From Acidobacteriota bacterium (GTDB lineage Bacteria > Acidobacteriota > Vicinamibacteria > Vicinamibacterales > UBA2999), in NCBI GenBank assembly GCA_030650395.1, contig JAUSDY010000074.1, forward strand, positions 113,926 to 177,925: a stretch of 64,000 nt of DNA, written 5' to 3'. Shown here piece by piece: positions 42,501 to 52,127 of this stretch (its first letter is position 1; each line of letters opens with the position of its first letter). The position numbers and the translations under genes were made by a program. Below the pieces are notes generated by a model. That model made no database searches. It saw only the letters and a program-made list of their open reading frames with translations, and was not told the DNA's origin.

Positions 42501-44218
42501 ATGCTGCCCGCCTTTCGCTGATCGGCGATGTATTCGCTCGTGCGCATCGCCAGCGCCAGGATGGTCCACGTGACGTTCTTGTCCGGGTTGGTCACAAACG
42601 GCCCGCCGTCGGTCACGAACAGGTTCTTGCAGTCGTGCGCCTGGCAGTTGCTGTTCAGCACTGCCTTCTTCGGATCGTGGCCCATGCGGACGCAGCCCAC
42701 TTCGTGGATGATGCGGCCGCCTGGCTCAATGCCGTAGTCCTGCTGCGCCGTCGGCATCGGTGACAGCGGCGTGCCGCCCATCTCGTGAATGATGGAGCGG
42801 AAGGTCTCCTGCATGTGCTTGACCTGTTTGAGCTCGTAGTCACTCCAATTCCAGTGGAACCGCAGTACGGGGATGCCCCAGCGGTCCACCACCGTCGGGT
42901 CAATCTCGCAGAAGGAGTTCTCGTTCGGGATCATTTCGCCGCGGCCGGCAAAGCCCACGGTGGCGCCGTAGAAGCGGCGGTAGTCGTCTTTCAACTGCTT
43001 CCCGTAACCGCCGCCCGAAATCAGCCCACCGCCCACCTCGGTGCCATTGAAGCGATGGACGCCGCTCAGCGTGCCGAAGCCGGGCATGCGCCGCCCGCCG
43101 CCGAGCTCGATGTGGTAGCCGCGGGGAAAATCGAGTTTCTTGTTGTCGCCCCACCACGGCATGAAGAGATGCGAGCCGCTGGCGCCGTCTTCGTTGTGCG
43201 GCACGCTGTTCATCATCTTCGGGATGAAGCCGCTGACGCTGGTGCCGGTGGTGTCGGTGAGGTATTTGCCCACCACGCCGCTCGAGTTGCCGAGACCCTG
43301 CGGAAAGCGCGGCGACTTCGAGTTGAGCAACAGCCGCGCGGTTTCGCACGCGCTTGCCGCCATCACGACAATCCGGGCGCGCGCGTGGTTCTCGCGGCCG
43401 GTGGTCTTATCGATGTAGCTCACCCCCGTCGCCAGCCCGTCGTCGCCGACCGTGACCTCGCGCGCCATCGCATTGGCGACGATCGTGAGACGGTTGGTGG
43501 CAAGCGCCGGCGGCAGCAGCACCGAGGGCGACGAGAAGTTGGCGTGGGCCGCGCACCCCCGCCCGCACTGGCCGCAGTAATGGCACGCCGGGCGGCCGTT
43601 CAAAGGCTGCGTGAGAATCGAAAGCCGAATCGGAATGCACCGAATATTCAGCTTCTCCGAGGCCTGCTTGATGAGCAGCTCATAACATCGTGGCCGCGGC
43701 GGCGGTTGGAAGATGCCGTCCGGATCGTTCGGCAGCCCTTCCTTCGACCCGAACAGGCCGATGAACGTGTCGATGCGATCGTAGTACGGCTTCAGGTCGT
43801 CGTAGCTGATCGGCCAGTCGTCGCCGAGGCCGTCGAGGCTCTTGCGGCGGAAGTCGTCGGGGCCAAACCTCAGCGAGATGCGGCCCCAGTGATTCGTCCG
43901 TCCACCCAGCATGCGGGTGCGAAACCAGTCAAATCGATCGCCCGGGGCGGAAGTGTAGGGCTCGCCCTCGAGCGTCCAACCACCCCAGCCCGCGTCGAAC
44001 TCGCCGAACTGACGCTCCGGAATCGGCAAGCCCCGCCTGGGGGACTGATAGGGCCACGCCATCATCTTCGAATCGCGACGCGTGTCGAACATCGGCCCCG
44101 CTTCGAGCATCAGGACGTTCGCGCCCGCCTCGGTCAGGACCTTGGCGGCCATGCCGCCGCCGGCCCCGGAGCCGATAATTACCACGTCGTGGATGGTCCG
44201 GTTGCGTATGATCTGCAA
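42497..44218 (-). CDS. GMC-family FAD oxidoreductase (gluconate 2-dehydrogenase alpha-like)
   Basis: About 573 residues. VVIIGSGAGGGMAAKVLTEAGANVLMLEAGP is the FAD site, followed by GGRTNHWGRISLRF and CGQCGRGCAAHANFSS and a C-terminal GGPFVTNPDKNVTWTILALA, all typical of membrane GMC dehydrogenases. The ORF-track start lies in a repeat (MPFAFCLLPSAL comes from GCCTTTTGCC repeats) and is not believable; a TTG at 44218 just before the FAD strand is my choice. It oxidises a sugar or polyol in the periplasm with the Tat-exported subunit 3 encoded next. Confidence 0.85.
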   Translation of the reverse strand: MQIIRNRTIHDVVIIGSGAGGGMAAKVLTEAGANVLMLEAGPMFDTRRDSKMMAWPYQSPRRGLPIPERQFGEFDAGWGGWTLEGEPYTSAPGDRFDWFRTRMLGGRTNHWGRISLRFGPDDFRRKSLDGLGDDWPISYDDLKPYYDRIDTFIGLFGSKEGLPNDPDGIFQPPPRPRCYELLIKQASEKLNIRCIPIRLSILTQPLNGRPACHYCGQCGRGCAAHANFSSPSVLLPPALATNRLTIVANAMAREVTVGDDGLATGVSYIDKTTGRENHARARIVVMAASACETARLLLNSKSPRFPQGLGNSSGVVGKYLTDTTGTSVSGFIPKMMNSVPHNEDGASGSHLFMPWWGDNKKLDFPRGYHIELGGGRRMPGFGTLSGVHRFNGTEVGGGLISGGGYGKQLKDDYRRFYGATVGFAGRGEMIPNENSFCEIDPTVVDRWGIPVLRFHWNWSDYELKQVKHMQETFRSIIHEMGGTPLSPMPTAQQDYGIEPGGRIIHEVGCVRMGHDPKKAVLNSNCQAHDCKNLFVTDGGPFVTNPDKNVTWTILALAMRTSEYIADQRKAGSI

Positions 44219-44252
44219 GCGGCGATTGTAGTAGCATCCGGGCCATCGGGCC

Positions 44253-44296
44253 AAGGCGGAAGGCAGAAGGCAAAAGGCAAAAGGCAAAAAGGACGG
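44253..44296. repeat. AAGGCAGAAGGCAAAAGGC short tandem repeat
   Basis: Six to seven 7-nt units of the type AAGGCAG/AAAAGGC, between divergent genes. It underlies the false N-terminus of the GMC ORF. The same repeat is at 48704-48764. Confidence 0.8.
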
Positions 44297-44301
44297 AGAC
44301 G

Positions 44302-45816
<1,515 letters not shown>

Positions 45817-45819
45817 AAA

Positions 45820-45905
45820 GGAAGCCACGAAGACCACGAAGAACGCGAAGGATTTAGATCACATTCTTCGTGGTTTTCTTCGTGAACTTCGTGGTTTCTT
45901 TTCTC
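45820..45905. repeat. CCACGAAG inverted repeat
   Basis: GAAGCCACGAAGACCACGAAGAACGCGAAGG and TTCTTCGTGGTTTTCTTCGTGAACTTCGTGGTTTC are imperfect inverted copies around an ATTTAGATCACA centre. It could fold into a long hairpin and terminate the oxidoreductase transcript. It also looks like the widespread CACGAAGGACACGAAG intergenic repeats of metagenomes. Confidence 0.7.
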
Positions 45906-45951
45906 AGAGGCACAAGAGGCGACGGATATAATGGGGGGGGGAGGGATCAAG

Positions 45952-46275
45952 GTGAACCGGGCCGATACCACCGAGCGAGTCCCAGTCCATACCGACGCCG
46001 ACGGTGTCATCCGCGTAGGCGGCACTCGTGTCAGCCTGGACACGCTGGTCGCCGCTTTTGACGTTGGCGCGACAGCGGAAAAAATTGTCCAGCAGTATCC
46101 GTCGGTTGCCTTGGCCGATGCCTACTCGGTGATTGCTTACTACCTGCGTCACCAGTCCGAGATCCGGGCGTACATCACGCGACGCCAGCAGCAAGCCGCG
46201 GGGGTCCGCGAGGAGAACGAGCGGCGCTTCGATCCCTCCGGCGTACGCGACCGCCTCATGGCCCGCCGTCGATAA
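45952..46275 (+). CDS. DUF433 family antitoxin
   Basis: About 107 residues from the GTG at 45952 with GGAGGG nine bases upstream; the track ATG seven codons earlier is a run of Gly codons. DUF433 helix-turn-helix segment: VIRVGGTRVSLDTLVAAFDVGATAEKIVQQYPSVALADAYSVIAYYLRH. DUF433 proteins pair with DUF5615 PIN-like toxins. The toxin frame starts immediately downstream (46289) but is broken after about 14 codons, so this antitoxin is an orphan. Confidence 0.8.
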   Translation: MNRADTTERVPVHTDADGVIRVGGTRVSLDTLVAAFDVGATAEKIVQQYPSVALADAYSVIAYYLRHQSEIRAYITRRQQQAAGVREENERRFDPSGVRDRLMARRR

Positions 46276-46288
46276 CCGCGAGTGCGTT

Positions 46289-46330
46289 GTGCTGCGACTG
46301 GCGGCGGACGAAAACTTCACCAACGACATC
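46289..46330 (+). pseudogene. DUF5615 PIN-like toxin, 5' fragment
   Basis: GTG at 46289 gives VLRLAADENFTNDI, the canonical first strand of DUF5615 (PIN-like) toxins with its catalytic Asp. It then changes to unrelated sequence (GGGVIREGCRDAS) at the point where an inverted toxin fragment begins. Confidence 0.6.
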
Positions 46331-46399
46331 GGCGGCGGAGTGATCCGGGAGGGCTGCCGCGACGCCTCTCGGCGTTCCGTTGTCGAAGAGGATCCGCAT
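46328..46399 (-). pseudogene. Second PIN-like toxin 5' fragment, inverted
   Basis: ATG at 46399 on the minus strand gives MRILFDNGTPRGVAAALPDH, another characteristic DUF5615-like start (D at position 6). It stops after about 22 codons, head-to-head against the 46289 fragment. The rest of the toxin is absent. Confidence 0.55.
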
Positions 46400-46517
46400 C
46401 AGCGCCCGGATTCCGGCGTTCTCGGACGACCATCCGATCTTCCGTCTCGTCGGCGCGGGGCGCGGTGGCGGACAGGCGCCCGGCGCACGCGACAAGCACG
46501 CGATTCTCGACACGTGA
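46395..46517 (+). pseudogene. Antitoxin-like C-terminal fragment
   Basis: Plus frame ending TGA at 46517 reads AFSDDHPIFRLVGAGRGGGQ then APGARDKHAILDT. The DHPIF-LVGAG-DKHA-pattern is like the toxin-binding tail of VapB/AbrB-type antitoxins. The N-terminal DNA-binding part is missing. Confidence 0.4.
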
Positions 46518-46528
46518 CCCGGCGCAGC

Positions 46529-47986
46529 TCACGGAATCTCTTTCGTGAGCGCCAACGCCTTCCGGATCGTCGCGAGGTGTGCCGACAAGCCCTCACGTCC
46601 GTCCACTGCGTCGCGATCGAAATCGGCGAGTAGGGCCTCCAGCCGCTCGCGGCCCCGGGCCGTGCGAGCGGCCTGGCGCGGCGTCTTGTTTCCCAGCGCC
46701 GGGACACGAGTGTCGAGCCACGCTTCCCAGTGCTTGCGATTCATCTCCGCTTGAATCGCCTCGAGTTCGGGGGATGACTCTGGCGTTGCCTCATCGATCG
46801 GCTCTCCCGCCGCGCGCCGGCGAGCGCGTTCCTCGATCGCGTCCGACGGATCGACCACCTTGGTATCAATGAGCACGGCGGTCCGGCCCAGGCGTTTGGC
46901 GATCTCGCGCTTCAGCCGATCAGCGCGACGGGCCGAGTTCACGTCGGCCACCAAGCTGCCCGCCATGAGCCGGATGTTTCCCAGGACGGTATTGGTCCAA
47001 TCCTTGTGCTGCCGGTTTCCGGCCTTGACCCAGCTCAGCGTGGCGCTCGACACCGCACCGGACGCGTCGCGAACGACCTCGTCACTATGGTCTTCGTCGT
47101 GCACCATCGCGAGCGAAGCCAGCTTCTCGAACGCAGCACCGACCGGCGTCTTCAGCCCGTAGGTCAACGTCGTCAACGCGACCGGATCGCCGTCGGTGTT
47201 GCACAACTGCGGCGGCGTCGGATCGAGCAATTCGGCGGCAATGTCGAAATACAGCTCGCGGATCTCGATGTCGAAGTCAGCGAGATCGTGCCGGGTCAAC
47301 AACCGCCTTCGGAACACGCGCTCGCGCCAGTCGATGATGCGCGTGTGCCAGCGCGGCGGCACAACGAAGGGCGCCGCACCAAACATGAGGCTGACGCCGT
47401 CCATGGTCACGACCCGCGTGAAGATCAGATCGGCCAGTCGCAAGTTTCGCGATGCGCCCTGCTCGAGAACGTGGAACCGCCGCCCGGTCAGCACGTCCTT
47501 GAGGTCGAGGCTCCGGCCCGGAATCACCCGCTCGACCGCGAAGACGCTCATCGGACTCCGGCACGCAGTTTCGATGTAGGCGCGGTCAAGGTCCGGCACC
47601 TCGGCATCGGTCGTCGCCAGCCAGGCAAGGCCGATCGGCTCGGTAGGCCAGGTGGCGTCGGCCTCGTCAGCCTCCTGGTCTGGCACGAAGCCCAACACGA
47701 GCCACGGCACGAACATCGGATCGAACTCGGGCGTCGTCACCATGTCTTCGGGAACGTCGTCGTAGATCCAGAAGTCTTCCCACGCATGAACGATGAACGG
47801 CTCGCCCCATGTGGCGTCGATGACCCGGAGAAGTCCGTCCACGACGCGCCCTTCGGCGGTCCGAAGCCGCAGGCGCGCGGCGTCCTCCGCACTCCTCGCC
47901 GGCAGGCAGCAATGTTTGAACTTGCGACCACTGCCGCACGGGCAAGGATCGTTGCGACCGGCAGCTTGGTAACTGTTAACTGGCAA
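46529..47986 (-). CDS. SEC-C zinc-finger protein of unknown function
   Basis: About 485 residues with a SEC-C zinc knuckle at the start: GRNDPCPCGSGRKFKHCC. The rest is a mixed alpha/beta protein (EDFWIYDDVPEDM, PPRWHTRIIDWRERVFRRRLL) with a C-terminal DUF2384-like helix-rich segment (LGNKTPRQAARTARGRERLEALLADFD). SEC-C proteins of this type often bind nucleic acid or ribosomal partners. The start is a TTG inside a GTTAACT repeat; the first eight residues come from the repeat, so the original start codon appears to have been replaced. Confidence 0.7.
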   Translation of the reverse strand: MPVNSYQAAGRNDPCPCGSGRKFKHCCLPARSAEDAARLRLRTAEGRVVDGLLRVIDATWGEPFIVHAWEDFWIYDDVPEDMVTTPEFDPMFVPWLVLGFVPDQEADEADATWPTEPIGLAWLATTDAEVPDLDRAYIETACRSPMSVFAVERVIPGRSLDLKDVLTGRRFHVLEQGASRNLRLADLIFTRVVTMDGVSLMFGAAPFVVPPRWHTRIIDWRERVFRRRLLTRHDLADFDIEIRELYFDIAAELLDPTPPQLCNTDGDPVALTTLTYGLKTPVGAAFEKLASLAMVHDEDHSDEVVRDASGAVSSATLSWVKAGNRQHKDWTNTVLGNIRLMAGSLVADVNSARRADRLKREIAKRLGRTAVLIDTKVVDPSDAIEERARRRAAGEPIDEATPESSPELEAIQAEMNRKHWEAWLDTRVPALGNKTPRQAARTARGRERLEALLADFDRDAVDGREGLSAHLATIRKALALTKEIP

Positions 47987-48006
47987 CTGTTAACTGTTAA
48001 CTGTTA
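47970..48006. repeat. AACTGTTAACTG tandem repeat
   Basis: About four units of (AACTGTT)-type sequence, AACTGTTAACTGGCAACTGTTAACTGTTAACTGTTA, spanning the 5' end of the SEC-C gene and the 3' end of the DUF1080 gene. Confidence 0.8.
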
Positions 48007-48687
48007 CAGCGTCTTGATCTTGACGTTCCGGTAGGTGACCAGGTTGCCGTGGTCCTGCAGGGCGATGTGTCCTCGCATGATGCGGCCGTAGCCGGGCATC
48101 TTGCCGAACTTGCTGGCCTTGACGCGCGCTTCCCAGTCGGGGCTGAAGAACTCGTACTCGAGCAGCTTCTCTCCGTTCATCCAATGTTCGACGTGGGTGC
48201 CCTTCACGATCAGGCGGATGTCGTTCCACTCGCCGACCGGCTTGGTGACGTCCTTCACCGGCGGATGCATCGCGTAGTTCGAACCGGCTGACGTGATCGC
48301 GTTTGCGCCGTCCTTGTGACCGGCGTTGTGCAGCACCTGGAACTCCGGACCGGTCGAATAGGGAAACTCACCGTCCTTGCCGACGTGGAACATGATCCCG
48401 CTGTTGCCGTTCTGCGAGATCTTCCATTCGAGTCGCAGCTCGAAATCGCTGTACTCCTCCACCGTCATCAGGTCGCCGCCGTCGGCATCGCGGACCAGCT
48501 CGCCGTTCACCGCTTTCCATCCGGCCGGCGGTGTCATCGCCTTGTAAGCGCGCCACCCCGACAACGACTGGCCATCGAACAACAGCTTCCAGCCGTCAGC
48601 TTGTTCCGCCGCGGTCAGCGCACCGGAATGCTGTTCGAGTGGGCTCATGGCCAAGGCGAGGCTGCAGACGAGAAGCATTCGAAACAT
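48004..48687 (-). CDS. DUF1080 (3-keto-disaccharide hydrolase-like) exported protein
   Basis: 227 residues with signal peptide (MLLVCSLALAMSPLEQ). LLFDGQSLSGWRAYK, GNSGIMFHVGKDGEFPYSTGPEFQVLHN and HVEHWMNGEKLLEYEFFSPDWEARV are standard DUF1080 landmarks. The family has a lectin-like beta-sandwich fold; some members cleave 3-keto glycosides. It lies close to two Gfo/Idh/MocA enzymes and a TIM-barrel isomerase, which is a common set for stepwise oxidation, elimination and hydrolysis of sugars. Confidence 0.85.
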   Translation of the reverse strand: MFRMLLVCSLALAMSPLEQHSGALTAAEQADGWKLLFDGQSLSGWRAYKAMTPPAGWKAVNGELVRDADGGDLMTVEEYSDFELRLEWKISQNGNSGIMFHVGKDGEFPYSTGPEFQVLHNAGHKDGANAITSAGSNYAMHPPVKDVTKPVGEWNDIRLIVKGTHVEHWMNGEKLLEYEFFSPDWEARVKASKFGKMPGYGRIMRGHIALQDHGNLVTYRNVKIKTL

Positions 48688-48703
48688 GGTTAGCCGATTA
48701 TAG

Positions 48704-48764
48704 AAGGCAAAAGGCGACCCGGAAAGGCAAAAGGCACAAGGCAGAAGGCAGAAGGCAGAAACGC
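48704..48764. repeat. GAAGGCAAAAGGC / AGAAGGCAGAAGGCA short tandem repeat
   Basis: Second copy of the 7-nt-unit repeat array also found at 44253. It occupies the gap between the TIM-barrel and DUF1080 genes. Confidence 0.8.
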
Positions 48765-48765
48765 A

Positions 48766-49593
48766 TCACGCCTCCAGCGCGCGGCGGCAGTAGTCGAGGC
48801 ACTTGCCGACTTCTTCCACCGAGTCGCCGCCTTCATATTCGTATTCGATGTTCGCCGGAATGCCCCAGTCGTTCGCTTGCAACAGCTTCAAGACCGGAAT
48901 AATCGGCGTATCACCCTCACCGAACGGTACGTTGGGACCTTGATCGCGCTTGCGGTCCTTGAGGTGCAGCGTGACGATGCGGTCGTGATGTTGCCGGAGA
49001 AACGCGACGGCATCTTCGTTGGCCGCGGTGAAATGGCCGATGTCGAGATTGATCGCGATGAACGGGCCCTGGCGGAGCGCCTCGGTCAGGCTTTGCGCCG
49101 AGGCGAATTCATTCGGATCGATCTGCGAATGGTTGTGCATGCCGACCAGCATCTTCTGCCGAGCGGCAACCGGCGCGATTCGCGTCACGGTCTTCACGTT
49201 TGAGGACGACGTGATCACGGGGGCGCCGAGCGCTTTCGCCATCTCGAAGCCGCGCTCGATCTCGATGTCGGAATAGTCATCCTTGAAGCTGATGTTGTAG
49301 GCCGACAAGGCGATCGAGGCCCTGGCGAACTTCTCGCGGACGCGATGAAACATGTCGAGCTCGATGGTTTCGCGCCAGCGCCGCATCTTGTCGCGCGGGA
49401 TGTTTCTCGGCTCGATGTGCGATTGCCACAGCTCGCAGCTCTTCAGGCCGACCTTCTGCATGCCGGCAATCGCATCGTCCAGCGGGCGATCGCGAAAGCT
49501 GTAGCTTTGAACGCCAAATGTGACACCAGGGGCCTTGCTGCACGCAGCGAAAATGCCGGCCGCGGCTGTCACGACGAAGGTGCGGCGGGTCAG
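48766..49593 (-). CDS. Sugar phosphate isomerase/epimerase-type TIM-barrel protein (exported)
   Basis: About 275 residues. The frame overlaps the Gfo/Idh stop: CTGACCCGCCGC gives LTRRTFVVTAAAGIFAACSK, a Tat-like/lipoprotein signal with FAAC. No ATG or GTG precedes it, so a CTG start (overlapping TGA) or an upstream start is needed. AP-endonuclease-2/xylose-isomerase-like barrel: VQSYSFRDRPLDDAIAGMQKVGLKSCELW, MHNHSQIDPNEF, INLDIGHFTAANEDAVAFL, HLKDRKRDQGPNVPFGEGDTPI with the metal-binding E/D/H residues. It acts on sugars or cyclitols together with the neighbouring oxidoreductase. Confidence 0.8.
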   Translation of the reverse strand: MTRRTFVVTAAAGIFAACSKAPGVTFGVQSYSFRDRPLDDAIAGMQKVGLKSCELWQSHIEPRNIPRDKMRRWRETIELDMFHRVREKFARASIALSAYNISFKDDYSDIEIERGFEMAKALGAPVITSSSNVKTVTRIAPVAARQKMLVGMHNHSQIDPNEFASAQSLTEALRQGPFIAINLDIGHFTAANEDAVAFLRQHHDRIVTLHLKDRKRDQGPNVPFGEGDTPIIPVLKLLQANDWGIPANIEYEYEGGDSVEEVGKCLDYCRRALEA

Positions 49594-50816
49594 CGCCGCG
49601 CCGGCACCGGCACGTAAGTCTGGAGGTTGTCCGGTTTCCATTCGATCACCCGTTCCTGTTCTGCGCTCATGTAGCACGTCATCAGCAGGTCGGTGACGTC
49701 CCGGCCCGCGTGAAAGCCCAACTCGGGCTGAACGCCGTCGAGAAAGGCGCGCACGAACGCGCGGTTCTCGTTCTCGTAGCCGTACTCGGCCGCTTCGTTG
49801 CCCACGATCGGCATCAGTCCCTGCTCGGCGTTCTGCTTCTCGATCAGGTCCTCGCCGGCCTGCTGTTCCTGGAGACGCCGCGAGAAGAAGACCTTGGTGC
49901 CGCCGTCGAGCGTGTTGACCGACATCGAGTATTCGGGGCCGAGCAGCTCCATCGACAACTTGAGTCCGGCGCCCACGTAACTCCACGACGTCGTCGCCTC
50001 GACAATCAGCGGCGTGCCGGCGTCATCGGCGTAGGTGACACTGGCGCGCGCGAAATCTTCGGCCGGCTGCTTCGCATAGTCGACCTTATCGGTCATGGTA
50101 CCGCGCAGCAGCTTCACGTATTCAGGACGCGACCATTTGAGCGAGGCAATCTGGGCCGACACTTTGAGGGGGCGGATGCTCGTGCGCGGGGCCCCGGGCG
50201 CGGTCAGCAGGTAGCGCCCAACTTCGAGGCTGTGGCACATCATGTCGTTGAGCACGCCGCCGCCCTGGAGATCGCCCTGCCAGAACCAGGGCATGTGCGG
50301 GCCGCCGTGCTCTTCCGCCGCCCGCGCCAGGTACGGGCGGCCTGCGGCCGCGGCGCCGCGCGCCCACACGATCTGCTTGGCGCGCTCGAGATTGGGCTGG
50401 AACAGCTGGTTCTCCAGGTAGCCGTGCAGCACGCCAGTCTGCTCGATCAGTTCCACCATGCGCTGGGCCTCGGCGGAGTTGCGGCCGAGCGGCTTTTCGC
50501 AGGCGATGCCGCGGAGCTTCGCGCCTTTGGCGATCGCGCCGGCGATCGCCTCCATGTTCGGGACGCGGGCGAAGTTCGGACCGCAAATCCAGATGCAGTC
50601 GATCGCCTCGTCGGCGACCATCGCGTCGATCGAGTCGAAGGCGCGGGCGTCGCCGACGCGAAGCGATCGGGCCAGCGCCGCGGCGTCTTCCGCATTGGCG
50701 CGGCTGGGACTCCAGATGCCGCGGATGTCGGCGTCGCGCACCGCTTCCCACGACCGAATATGGAAGCGGGTCATGAAACCGCTGCCGATGAACCCCACGC
50801 CCAGCCTGCTCGCCAT
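49590..50816 (-). CDS. Gfo/Idh/MocA-family oxidoreductase
   Basis: 408 residues, no signal peptide. Rossmann start GVGFIGSGFMTRFHIRSWEAV, ICGPNFARVPNMEAI and IACEKPLGRNSAEAQRMV with the catalytic EKP Lys. C-terminal domain GGPHMPWFWQGDLQGGGVLNDMMCHSLEVGRYLL. Cytoplasmic NAD(P)-dependent sugar or inositol-type dehydrogenase. It precedes the TIM-barrel gene with a short overlap and is divergent from a nucleoside-type transporter, suggesting uptake and catabolism of one substrate. Confidence 0.88.
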   Translation of the reverse strand: MASRLGVGFIGSGFMTRFHIRSWEAVRDADIRGIWSPSRANAEDAAALARSLRVGDARAFDSIDAMVADEAIDCIWICGPNFARVPNMEAIAGAIAKGAKLRGIACEKPLGRNSAEAQRMVELIEQTGVLHGYLENQLFQPNLERAKQIVWARGAAAAGRPYLARAAEEHGGPHMPWFWQGDLQGGGVLNDMMCHSLEVGRYLLTAPGAPRTSIRPLKVSAQIASLKWSRPEYVKLLRGTMTDKVDYAKQPAEDFARASVTYADDAGTPLIVEATTSWSYVGAGLKLSMELLGPEYSMSVNTLDGGTKVFFSRRLQEQQAGEDLIEKQNAEQGLMPIVGNEAAEYGYENENRAFVRAFLDGVQPELGFHAGRDVTDLLMTCYMSAEQERVIEWKPDNLQTYVPVPARR

Positions 50817-50831
50817 CCGTCACTCCTCCGC

Positions 50832-50860
50832 TGTTATTCGTGCGCGGGTCACACTATAGT
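50832..50860 (+). promoter_or_regulatory. Candidate promoter of the MFS transporter gene
   Basis: TGTTAT, 17-bp spacer, TATAGT (50855-50860). The ATG follows 11 nt later, so the leader would be very short. The hexamers are acceptable for sigma-70; no operator is obvious. Confidence 0.35.
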
Positions 50861-50871
50861 TCAGCTCGATC

Positions 50872-52071
50872 ATGACCGCTGCCTCCACCCGCCTCGCCGT
50901 GATGATGTTCCTCGAGTACCTGATCTGGGGATCCTGGCTGCCGCTGCTGGCGCTTTACCTGAGCGACGTGCTCGGCTTCACCGGTGGGCAGATCGGCTGG
51001 ATCTTCGCCACGCAGGCCATCGCCTGCATCGCCGGACTCTACTTCGGCGGGCAGCTCGCCGATCGCATGCTGTCGACCGAAAAGCTGCTCGCGGTTCTGC
51101 ACCTCGTTGGCGGCGCCGCGATGTTCGCGCTCGCCTATCAGACAACGTTCTGGTCGTTCTTCGCCGTGATGCTGGTCTACCAGCTCGCCTACATGCCGAC
51201 GATGTCGCTGACCAATGCGATTTGTTTTCATCACGTCGCCGACGCGCAGCGCGATTTCGGGCGGGTGCGCCTGTGGGGCACGATCGGCTGGATTGCCGCA
51301 AGCTGGCCGTTCGTGTTCATTCTTGCCGGCAAGACCGGCCCCGACCTGCACGCGGCGCTGTCGAGCATCTTCACGGTGGCCGGCGTGGCCTCGATCGCCC
51401 TCGCCGCCTTCTCGCTGACACTGCCGGCCACGCCGCCGGCGAAGGGCACCGGCGGGCTCAGCGCGCCGATGCAGGCGATTCAACTGCTGCGCGATCCGAT
51501 CATGTTCGTGCTGTTTGTCGCCACGCTGATGGACGCGCTGGTGCACCAGGCGTACTTCCAGTGGACCAGCCCGTTCCTTCAGGCGGCCGGGTTGGCGGAG
51601 AACTGGATCATGCCGGCGATGAGCGTCGGCCAGATCGCCGAGATCGCCTCGATGGCGGTGCTCGGCGCCGCGCTGGCGAAAATGGGATGGCGATGGACGA
51701 TGACGCTCGGCGTGCTCGCGCATGCCGTCCGCTTCCTCGTGTTCGCGATCGGCGACCCGCTGTGGCTGATGGTCGCGATCAACGCCGTCCACGGCATGTG
51801 CTACGCGTTCTTCTTCGCGGCGGTCTATATCTTCGTCGACGAGCGCTGCCCGCGCGATGCCCGCGCCAGCGCGCAAGGCCTGTTCAACCTGGTGATCCTC
51901 GGCGTCGGCCCGTTCGCGGGAAGCCTGCTGTGGGGATGGCTGGGCGACGTCTTCCGCACGCCAGAGGGAATGGTCGATTTCTCACGGCTGTTCCTGGCGC
52001 CGGCGAGCCTGGCCTTAGCGGCAGCGTTGCTACTCGTCGTTGCATTCCGGCCGCAAGCGAGGCCTGCATAG
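50872..52071 (+). CDS. MFS transporter, nucleoside:H+ symporter type
   Basis: 399 residues, twelve predicted membrane helices. MFLEYLIWGSWLPLLALYLS, GWIFATQAIACIAGLYFGGQLADR and FGRVRLWGTIGWIAASWPFVF match the NupG/XapB-like nucleoside transporter subfamily. In Acidobacteriota and Planctomycetota such proteins are often found beside Gfo/Idh and TIM-barrel genes and probably carry sugars or nucleosides. Confidence 0.82.
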   Translation: MTAASTRLAVMMFLEYLIWGSWLPLLALYLSDVLGFTGGQIGWIFATQAIACIAGLYFGGQLADRMLSTEKLLAVLHLVGGAAMFALAYQTTFWSFFAVMLVYQLAYMPTMSLTNAICFHHVADAQRDFGRVRLWGTIGWIAASWPFVFILAGKTGPDLHAALSSIFTVAGVASIALAAFSLTLPATPPAKGTGGLSAPMQAIQLLRDPIMFVLFVATLMDALVHQAYFQWTSPFLQAAGLAENWIMPAMSVGQIAEIASMAVLGAALAKMGWRWTMTLGVLAHAVRFLVFAIGDPLWLMVAINAVHGMCYAFFFAAVYIFVDERCPRDARASAQGLFNLVILGVGPFAGSLLWGWLGDVFRTPEGMVDFSRLFLAPASLALAAALLLVVAFRPQARPA

Positions 52072-52127
52072 GCTTCAGCGTTCAGAGCTTCAGCCGGCCG
52101 AATACCCAGCGCTCTGCGGGCGGTGCC

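Noticed and set aside
44253-44296. CRISPR-like array
   Set aside because: Units of 7 nt without spacers, and no cas genes in the window; a simple tandem repeat.
48704-48764. CRISPR-like array
   Set aside because: Same 7-nt tandem repeat family as at 44253, without spacers.
50854-51876. Long minus-strand ORF (340 aa) opposite the MFS gene
   Set aside because: Arg/His/Gln-rich low-complexity translation, the typical antisense shadow of a high-GC membrane protein gene.
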